From assembly GCF_000321225.1 (NCBI RefSeq), contig NW_004450583.1, positions 1,911,800 through 1,975,799 of the forward strand: 64,000 nucleotides of DNA, read 5' to 3'. The translations under genes and the position numbers were made by a program. Positions 55,786 through 64,000 of the stretch are shown here, in pieces. Every line of letters starts with the position of its first letter. The first letter of the stretch is position 1. The notes beneath the pieces were generated by a model that saw nothing but the letters and a program-made list of their open reading frames with translations, searched no databases and was not told the DNA's origin. This stretch comes from Odobenus rosmarus divergens. Lineage: Eukaryota > Chordata > Mammalia > Carnivora > Odobenidae.

Positions 55786-56049
55786 TTTATTTCTAATCCC
55801 CCTTCCCACTGGTCTTCTATATTTTGAAAGGCCTGGCTTTCTTTAAGAGGTCAGAGTTTGTTTTTCCAGGCTTCTTGGCCAATATCCAGTTCCATATTGT
55901 CCTGAAATCTGTTTTCACAAGGCTGGTCTTGGCTCTGAGGCTGTATATCTTAAATGCAATCTCATTGGTGAGTCACTGATGCATTCTCATTTGGCTTTGC
56001 CTGGAATTAAATGGACCAACACATATGCTTTCAAAATTTTTCTATTAAG

Positions 56050-56170
56050 AAATCACAAATTTAGACTTTTGCCTGTGGCCAAGATGGAGTATAGGGACCA
56101 GATTTACCCTCTCACTTCGTTGTTGCCCCCTAGTTTGTCACCATCATCCTAAATATACTCCAGATGTGAT
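56050..56170 (+). mobile_element. L1 5'-end-like fragment
   Basis: CTGTGGCCAAGATGGAGTATAGG then GACCAGATTTACCCTCTC resembles the start of old L1 elements in sense orientation. Confidence 0.4.
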
Positions 56171-56229
56171 GTGGGCCCAGTACTGAGGACAGCCAGCCCC
56201 TACTCCCCTTGATCTGGCCTCCGCTGACC

Positions 56230-56640
56230 TCTCTAGTCTGCCCTTGTTAAATAACCCCTCTTCCTACTATTTCCTCCCCTGACATCCCATCTGTTGTACC
56301 TTTCTTGCCATATTATTTGCAGTTTGTTGAACATGCCATGCTCTATCATGCCTAAGCATCTTTCCTTATGTGCTGCCCTTTCCCTCCTAGCTGGCCACAT
56401 AAATATGTCCTCCATTTTTAAGAATCTCTTTAAATCTGAGGCCTTCCTGATGCTCTCGGGGTGAAGTGACTCCTTCATAATCCATGGTCCTCTGTTGATA
56501 TAGCAATCCTTGTGCTTACAGCACTTTACAATACTTGTTCATGTTTGTCTCCCTTTCTAGACTGTGAGATTAGTCTCCACTGCAGTGTCTGACACACACT
56601 AGTTGCTTAATACACACTTACAGAAGGAAGTGTGAGAAGA
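56230..56640 (+). repeat. L2 LINE 3' fragment
   Basis: GACTGTGAGATTAGTCTCC, GTGTCTGACACACACTAG and GCTTAATACACACTTACAG resemble an L2 3' end; the 5' limit is uncertain. Confidence 0.5.
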
Positions 56641-58237
56641 AGGAATGTGTGTCACATAATCTGAAAGGATAGGGATGTCCTCAGGGCTGGAAGAACAGCC
56701 CACGCAAAAGCTGAGTGATGTTGCTTCTGAGTGATGACTACGCTAGCTTGATTTCATGCTAACGGAGCCATTGCGGCATTAATTGGGACTTCGCTAATTT
56801 TGAAGGAATTACAAATTGGATCTTTTATTTTATACCATTTATCAACAGAGTTTGTTCAACTTAAATACTGTGATATAAGCAACACCAAGCATTTAAGGTA
56901 ACCATTATACACTTGACAACTAACCCTTTCCATATAAACAATTGATGGACTGAATTAGAAAATATTCTCATTTGTTCATTAAAACAGATTTCCCTTAAGA
57001 TCTATACTGAGGAGCAATTTATTAGCATAGTTCTACTAGATTCCTGAAGGCAATAAAACTGAATTTCTTTTAATGTGCTTTATGATTCGGTCAAGCCAAC
57101 TCTTATCTGTGGGACCTAGTTAATTTGAATTAACTATATTTAAGTCTTGGCATTATAGATTGAGAGCAGAGTGATTCATTCAAATGGTGTGTCTTTGTAG
57201 CTTGTCTCATAAAATTGCTGGAAACACAGAGAAAACTGATGCTGTGTTGAAGGAGATGAAGGAGATGTCCCTGATACACTTTGGCCTCTAGATTTGAACC
57301 GTAATGAGCTTGGTGACTTACTACTTGTAGGGGAGCTGTAGCAACAGCCCTGACTTTCAACAGGCAACCCCTCCCAACTTGCCCCTCCTCCTTGTCCTCA
57401 AAAAAAAAAAAAGCTAACTTCTATACACATATACCCATACAGCTTTCCTGTGACATAAGGGATTTAAATGAAGAGACTATAAGGCCAGTCATGGAAGGTC
57501 ATCCTGTTAGAACAGAAGGGTATTAATCTGGGGAGGGAATCTTTCTACACATGATCACACATCTATTGGGAAAGCAAAGAGGCCATTAATGCTGGACTGT
57601 GCTCCACAAACGGGGCCTTAGGCATTTCTTCCAGCTCTGATTTTTTTACTCTGCTAAAAAATTCCTGGACCTGGGGTTTCAAGGAATTGATGAGGCTTTG
57701 GGAAAAGCTGAGGTGAGTATGAAGGCCTCCCCTCCGATCAGAGAGCAACGTTGGGCTCCTGAGACAGATGATGTCCTTTCCTGAGCTTCCCCAGAGGTGG
57801 AGCCATAGCTGGGCATATAGACATAAGATCTAGGAATTCCAGTAGCTTCCAACTGGAAAGACCCACGGCAGATTATTCTGGGGCCACCACTGCTGTGGTT
57901 TCCCCCTCCAAGCCAGGCTAAAATCAAGGTGGCCTGATATCCTGGACTGAACAAGAAGGCAATACTCCGGACTTGGATGGAAACCCCTGGTTCTGTATAT
58001 TCTAATTCTGTCTATTCATTGACACATTGTTTCTCATCCATCTTGCAATTTCCTTCCTTTGCATTTCTGCCATTTTTTCCTAGTTGCACTGAGCTTAGGT
58101 ATGAGGATTTCACTGCTAAACTGCCCTTCCAGGTTGTGTTTACAGGGCTTAGAGTGCAAACCTCTGCAAAGGGGTCTGGGAGGACAACTTTAGTCTTCCT
58201 GGCCCTTTCCTAAGCAGTGATTTCTGAAATCATGGTT
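56641..58237. other. Intergenic DNA, nothing recognised
   Basis: Short overlapping minus-strand frames at 57563-57954 look like no known protein. Possibly decayed repeats. Confidence 0.35.
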
Positions 58238-58335
58238 CTTTTATATATTTAAATATAAATATATATTAAAACATCTATATAAAACATATGTATATATAAG
58301 CATATATATAAACATTTTCTACTTTATACATGTAT
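58238..58335. repeat. TA-rich simple sequence
   Basis: ATATATTTAAATATAAATAT and related units over about 100 bp. Confidence 0.85.
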
Positions 58336-58604
58336 TATATATTTTGAATATTTACATTCCTGTACCATTGGCTGACTCTCCTGAGTGATTCTCCTGATTG
58401 GCATCTCCTCTTCTCTGAGATGTCCCTTTCCTTCTGCATTTCTGCCCACTTCATTTAAACAGGTATTTGTTGATCCACTATGAATAACACCTATATCTCA
58501 GGCCCTTTGGGTGAGTTAAAGATGAAAAATCACACTGCCCACCCTCAAGTCCTTATAATTTGATAGGGGAAAGTAGAAAGAACAAAAATGACTGTAAATG
58601 ATCA

Positions 58605-58775
58605 TTATTTATTTTTGAGCACCTGCTATATGTTTGGTGCTTTAAATAATGTTTCATTTAATCCTTGCAAACCTTGTAAAATAATGGTATCCCCCATCCC
58701 CATCCTGTTGAGGAATTTCCTTAAGGTTATACTGCTAGTAAGTGCAGAGTTGGGATTCAAACCTGGGTCACTATC
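58605..58775 (-). repeat. MIR SINE, antisense
   Basis: TTTTTGAGCACCTGCTATATG, TTTCATTTAATCCTTGCAAACC, ACTGCTAGTAAGTGCAGAG and GGATTCAAACCTGGGTCAC: antisense MIR order. Confidence 0.75.
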
Positions 58776-58929
58776 TCCAAGAGCGTCTTCCATGAGCTGC
58801 ACTACTGTATCAGGTGGCCTCTCCGTGCAGATCGTAAAGGTAGATGCCATAAAAGTGATTTGAGGTTCTAAGAAGGAGCTGAATCTGGGAAGGCTTTGGA
58901 AACACATTTGAGATAGGTGTGCTTGTTTA

Positions 58930-59330
58930 CATCTCCCAAGCAGCAGATGCTGAGGTAGAATTAAATGTGCAAGAGATTTACTGAGGGATATGCCTGTGAC
59001 AGACAAAGGAGAAAAAGCAGGAGAAGCTTCAGATTTCAACACAGGAAAGAAGATCAGGTAGGAAGAGTCTCAGATGGCAACACCGTTCTGAGAAAGTTTC
59101 AGCCAGGCCAAAGGGACATCCTTAAGCCAAGGTCAGCTATCAGAGGAGTCCCGCATTGCACAGGGATGGATCTGTATGAGGACCCCTGCTCATCATTACG
59201 CTCGGTCACAAGCTACCCCGTGTAGCTTCGCTGGATCCAGAAGGACAGCAGCTAGAGCAGTGAGTCTGCTGTGTTCTGTACTACAGCAGAGCTGAGCAGT
59301 GCATTTTCACGGCTGCCATGACAGGCTTAG
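58930..59330. repeat. Probable old LTR fragment, unassigned
   Basis: GCAGATGCTGAGGTAGAATTAAATGTGC, AGAGATTTACTGAGGG and TATCAGAGGAGTCCCGCATTGC-like text recalls a mammalian LTR. Low certainty. Confidence 0.35.
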
Positions 59331-60405
59331 AAGAATTGCTAAATTTTGGGGATAGCTGTGTTGAGAATAACATTTGAGACAGCACACTTTCTATAGAACA
59401 CTAGTCTCTTGAGAGACTTCTTAAAAAACTAAACTGGGAACACACTGCATTCTTCTTTCAGAGACTCATCATGCACATTAATTCAAGGCTCTGAGAAATT
59501 CCACTTAAAGAATGGGTTAACTAATCCAACAGCTCCCAAATCTATTTGATCACAGAGTTCTTTCTATATATGTAAATTCCATTAATGCACTGTGTAAATA
59601 GTGGCCAAGAAAACTCTGAAAACTCTGTGCTTGCTTAGAAAGTTAGGTTAGGCCATATTGTGGAGGGCTGTAGCCTGTTCAACCTGGTGCATTGGTGGCT
59701 TTATGGAGGGATTCTGAAGAGGGGAGTCATGCACTCAGTTGTGTTATCTGGCGGTGGTGTATAGTGAGGATTGGAGCAAGAGGGTGGTCCTCAAAGTTAA
59801 TCCCTGATTACTTACAGCCATAATGAGCGTCAGGATTTCCCCCAGTCTCCAGACAGAGCCTGTGAATCACTTGAAATATAATTGCTTTCCTTCCAGCCAA
59901 AGGTCTAGGAGAACTCAACTGGTGGGAGGGATGGTGGATCACCCGTAGCAAACTGACCAACCTTCTCCAGCCAGAAATAATGGCCTATTGTGCCTCTGGC
60001 TTCCTCATCAGCTTCCCTCTGTTCTGAGTGGCCAGGCGGCTGCCAGCCAAGTTGTCCTTGTGACTTTCCCAGGCCTCAGAACTCTCCCTCACCCTCCTTC
60101 CACTGCCTCCCACACCAGTCCAAGAGATGCAGGGCAGCCACACAGTAGATACAGGCAGCCGTGGGATCCGAGTCATGAGACATTCTCAGCAGTGACCCAG
60201 TGACAAGTCCGTGGAGAAGCCAACTTTCCTCTCCCTTCATTGTGGAGGTTCATGCCCCTGCTATAAATTTACCAGGGAAAATTTTTGAAGCCAACTATCT
60301 CTGTTAATGCACCACGACAAGGATGGTCCAAAGCAGTGGACTCTTTGAATGTTCCATAAATATGATTAATTTCCCTCAGCGGGTAAGGCTTTGACCATGG
60401 GGAGG
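59331..60405. other. Intergenic DNA, mostly unassigned
   Basis: 59640-59720 (TAGGCCATATTGTGGAGGGC, GAGGGGAGTCATGCAC) may belong to the 26310-class repeat. No gene recognised. Confidence 0.35.
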
Positions 60406-60409
60406 CAAT

Positions 60410-60655
60410 GTGAATGGTGGTTAAGAGCGTATGCCCTGGACTTAGAGCTGGGTTTAAATTTTGTCTCCACCCACTGAAAGAACTAGCTATGCATCCTGGA
60501 CCACTTACCTAACCTCTGTAGGTTCATGTTTATTATCTACAACCGATCTCTTTATACTACGTGTTTCATGGTGTTGTAAGAATTTTAAAAAGCATATGAA
60601 GTGTTTAGAACAGTGCCTGGCACAGAGAAAGTGCCTGATATGTGTTAGCCATGAT
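60410..60655 (+). repeat. MIR SINE
   Basis: GAATGGTGGTTAAGAGCGTATGCC, GAGCTGGGTTTAAATTTTG, ACCACTTACCTAACCTCTG and ACAGTGCCTGGCACAGAG: MIR order, joined at its 3' end to a truncated Can-SINE. Confidence 0.72.
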
Positions 60656-60659
60656 TATT

Positions 60660-60808
60660 TTGATCTCAGGGTCATGAGATTGAGCCCTGAGTTGGGCTCC
60701 ATGGTCAGCGGGGAGTCTGCTCGAGATTTTCTCTCTCCCTCCCCCAATGCCCTTCCCCCACTGGTTCTCTCTGTCTCTCAAATAAACAAATAAGTCTTTA
60801 AAAAAAAA
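60660..60808 (+). repeat. Can-SINE, 5'-truncated
   Basis: Begins inside the head at GATCTCAGGGTCATGAG and ends CAAATAAACAAATAAGTC plus A tail. The only Can-SINE seen in the last 13 kb. Confidence 0.88.
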
Positions 60809-61089
60809 CCAAATATTAAACTCTAGTTAATGATATGCATAATAAAATATTTACAGGTAAAGTGTACTAATGTCTGCAACTAACTTTGAAATTTGCATTT
60901 GAAAGGGTAAGATGGATTGATGAATGGAATGGATAGATGGATAGATATGGAATAAAAACAAATAAAATAAAATGGCAATTGTAGAATCTAGATAGTAGAT
61001 ATATGGCATCCATTATGCATTTCTTTCAACTTTTCTATATGTTCAGAAATTTTCATAATAAAATACTGGGAAACTACATAATAAATGCC

Positions 61090-61440
61090 ATAAGGTAACA
61101 AATGCCACAGAAGTTCAGAGAAAGTAAAAGCCGGTAAGTCAGAAAACACTGTTGCTGGAGAACACTGGAGTTGGGCTTTAAAAGGATTCAGAAGGTTTAA
61201 CCCAAAACGTGGAGGCGGGGGTGGGGTGGGGTTGGGGAAAAATTCTAGGTGGGATGAGCAGCATAAGCAAAGGCAGCGAGACTGAAAACACTGATTTGGG
61301 AATGGTCTGTGATCTGAATTAGCGCAGGTGGTAGGCAGGAAATATGACTGTGATGGAAGGCAGAGTAGAATCGTGGTCCTATTCCTTATACCAGGGACCT
61401 TATGCTGCGGGCAAATGGGAGCTACTGAAATTTCATGGGC
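61090..61440 (+). repeat. Old mammalian repeat, possibly 26310-class
   Basis: GTGGGATGAGCAGCATAAGC, GGCAGCGAGACTGAAAAC and GGGCAAATGGGAGCTACTG; weak, family unassigned. Confidence 0.35.
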
Positions 61441-63649
61441 AGGAGTCTCTTTTCATTTTCCCTGTCACTTTGGGCTAAGCTTTTCCATAAGGAAGGTGTG
61501 AGCTTTTCCAAGGAACAAAACAACGTTTCACCAGTGTTCTAATTGGAGCTCTGAGCATGCACACAGGTTGCTGACTGCATGATATATAGCAAAGTCCTTT
61601 TATATCAGTCTCTGCATCAAACCAGAATTATTCCACCAGAATAGCACCTGGTGCTATTCTGTATGAAACTTGCACTTCCTTTGTGTTCTGACTATTAAGC
61701 TATAATGCCACTATATTCTTTAATCATCACATCTTATATTAAATACAAAATCGAAATACAGTCCACATTGCATGTGATCTGGAGAGCTGCAGAATGCTTC
61801 TTCTTTCCCCTAGTCACTGCTGGGATTTGATAGGCAGTCTAAATCAGTGATTTTCATGCTTTGGTGTACCTGAAAATGATAGCCCAAAGTTATGTGCACA
61901 AAACCGGGCACACTGTCCTTTATGCACAATTTCAGGGATTTTTCACAGGTACTGGCTTGACTTTTGAGCCCAGTTAATCCTAGCATACCCCTCACCTCCA
62001 GCCATGGCTCTTAATTCCCCCAAATATTTTAAGTCCCTCTATTCACTTGTGCCCTCCTTAGTTTTCACCCCAGTCCTATCTGTGCTTCCTTCTTTCGGTT
62101 TTGTCCTCTCGCTGCTGCCCTCCCTGCCACCCTCTCGCTTGATGCCCTCTAGAACCTTGTTCCAATGTAAACAAACTACTCTACGTCTTCAGCTTCACCG
62201 CTGAATGCTCTTTCACTCTTCCCACCTTAACAAAAAAGGACCTTTACCCACAGATATTCTGTCTTGCCAGAGGGAAGCCTGTTCATTCTCCCATGCCCTC
62301 TTGCACTGAAGGGCTGGACCTGGGCATGGGAAGGGTGGCCACTTTTTTTACTCCTCCACCCGCCTGTAAAATCACCCTCCTATGAAATTACCTCCATCGT
62401 TCGTTCTACCATCCTCTACTTGTTATCCTTTATGACCAGCTTCCTGGTTACTCCCCTGTGTTCCCTGAGGACTTTGGCACCTGACTCCCAGTTTTCCGCT
62501 CTACCTCTTATCGCAGCAACATCCTGGTGACTTCAGTATCCCTGCCAGTAACTTGTGCCTATACCATCATTGTGTATTGAATGTGTGCAGGGCGGTTAGC
62601 TCCAACAACATAGCCTCACCTGTCATCTTTGACCTCCTCAACTCCAGTGAACTTCACTTCCACTCCACCCTTCCATGGCTACTCACCGCCCAAAATGCTC
62701 AACTGCTAAACCTTACATCTCAGTGTCCCACATTCTAACCATAACCACAGCTTACAGTCCTCCCTCTCTCTCTCATCTCAATATGTGTTTGTTTCAATCA
62801 CATGAAGATTCCCAGTCCTTAGCTCCAGCACTGTCCTTAGACCTGGGCAAGAGGGCCCTCCCACCCTGGGCCTCATACTTTAGAGGGCCCCACTCAAACC
62901 CTTCTCAGATTGTGCCTATTCCTATGGGGTGAGGAGTCTGCAGGGCCAAAGAAACATGCCCACATGCTCACCCTATCCATAGCTGGACCAAACTCTGGAT
63001 ACAGAAGATCTGTCTTCCCCACTGAAACAGTCCTGAGCTTGCTTCTGGGGCCTGCATGGATTTCTTTGCCAGAGTCTTTTCTCTTGAGCATGGACTGAAC
63101 TGCCAGTGACATACCCCTAAGCCCACAGAGTGGTCAAGGAGTGTGTGTATGTGAGGGGCGAGAGAGTGGATGTGTGGGTTGGGGCGTACCCCTCACACTG
63201 TGGGACAGAGCCTGGGGCAGGAAAAGAGGGAATGTGAATCTCGGGCTGTCTCTTCCTATGTGACCTCACCTGGCACAGGCAGCAACAGGACTGAGTCCTA
63301 ATAAGAAACCTTCAAAATTTGTGTGGCTGGATTTCAGAACTGCTGTGGACTCCTGTGTATGTCCTGTGTCCCCCTTTTTGACCAGCGTGTCTTTGGCAGT
63401 CATCTTGTGCCTATCCTACCCCGTGTATGTTGGACGTATATATGTGGGGAGCGGGGCAGACAGTTTGTCTCTTTAGTTCATAGGCCTTTAGATCAAGAGG
63501 GACTGTACTGGAGTTGCTGTCCTTAAGGAACTAGACCTTAGAAGCCTCTTGCTGATGCTATAAAGGCTGGAGGTTTGGGAGAGGTGTTGGGAGGGAGTTA
63601 ATACATTTTCCATGCAGGAGAGATGTAAATAATGTGACCAGAGTGTGGT
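61441..63649. other. Intergenic DNA, pyrimidine-rich, no gene recognised
   Basis: 62000-62780 is strongly C/T-rich on the plus strand, with overlapping short open frames that resemble no known protein. It may be a decayed repeat. Confidence 0.35.
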
Positions 63650-64000
63650 GATTTAAAATGTATCCACAAATTCTTTGACACTCCTTTCAAAACACGGAGC
63701 CTAATTTCTTTCCTCTTGAGCATGGACTGGCCATAATAACCCCTAACAAACAGAATAAGGCAGAAATGACAGTATGATTTCTGAGGCTGGATCAGATAAG
63801 ATATTGAGGCTTTGGTCTCTCTCTCTCTCTCTCTCTCTCAGATCACCTGCTCTGGGAGAAGCCAACTGCCATACATGAGGACACTCAAGCAGCCCTAGGG
63901 AGAAATGCACAGGGTGAAGAACTGAGGCCTCTTGCTAAGAGCCACATGAGGGAGCCATCTCGGAAACAGATCCTATAGCACAGCCAACCCTTCAGATGAC
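63650..64000 (+). mobile_element. LTR fragment, MaLR/MLT1-like, cut by the window end
   Basis: ACAAATTCTTTGACACTCC, CTTGAGCATGGACTGGCC, ATCACCTGCTCTGGGAGAAGCC and GAGCCATCTCGGAAACAG match the text of a common old LTR, the same class as 55370-55785. Contains a (CT)n run at 63816-63839. Confidence 0.6.
63816..63839. repeat. (CT)n microsatellite
   Basis: About 12 TC units inside the LTR fragment; this LTR class commonly carries a short TCTC run here. Confidence 0.9.

Noticed and set aside
57563..57954. Two overlapping minus-strand frames (61 and 91 residues)
   Set aside because: No domain, no recognisable family, and no supporting splice or polyadenylation signals.
50400..64000. Possible VDAC2 5' end, expected next in human order
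   Set aside because: No CpG island and no VDAC-like coding segment was seen; in human the gap after SAMD8 is longer than what remains here.

Overview
This is mammalian nuclear DNA from a carnivoran, most likely an arctoid caniform (bear, seal or mustelid type). About 35 tRNA-Lys-type Can-SINE (SINEC) copies are present. Their box-like head, CT-rich body and AAATAAATAAAATC tail match the family, and their body differs from the dog SINEC_Cf text. Old L1, L2, MIR, MER and LTR fragments fill most of the remainder. No prokaryotic, viral or CRISPR-like features were seen.

Two protein-coding genes lie head to head, as in human 10q22.2. On the minus strand, 1784-4479 holds the complete three-exon CDS of the muscle-type dual-specificity phosphatase DUSP13A (MDSP); it joins in frame to 188 residues and carries the HCX5R active site. 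On the plus strand, 24497-42711 holds the five coding exons of SAMD8 (SMSr, the ER ceramide phosphoethanolamine synthase); they join to 415 residues with the SAM domain and the H301/H344/D348 catalytic set. The SAMD8 promoter and non-coding exon 1 lie in a CpG island at about 5.99-6.43 kb. Intron 1 is about 18 kb. A long 3' UTR probably ends near 47.08 kb.

Layout: 1-1.78 kb, DUSP13 locus downstream of DUSP13A; 1.78-4.48 kb, DUSP13A; 4.48-5.99 kb, intergenic, with MIRs and a possible relic phosphatase exon; 5.99-6.43 kb, CpG-island promoter; 6.4-42.1 kb, SAMD8 introns and exons, dense in SINEs from 10.4 to 39.7 kb; 39.7-48.1 kb, a SINE-free block holding the last exons and 3' UTR; 48.1-50.4 kb, a SINE cluster; 50.4-64 kb, gene-free DNA with old repeats, presumably leading to VDAC2 outside the window.

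I found no new biochemical system. The points worth a second look are structural: an exact 118-bp tandem duplication just upstream of SAMD8 exon 5; a hexanucleotide expansion inside a SINE; three copies of one target site around two successive SINE insertions; several nested SINEs, one beside a weak SAMD8 splice donor; an unidentified short retro-insert; and a possible degenerate DUSP exon between the two genes.
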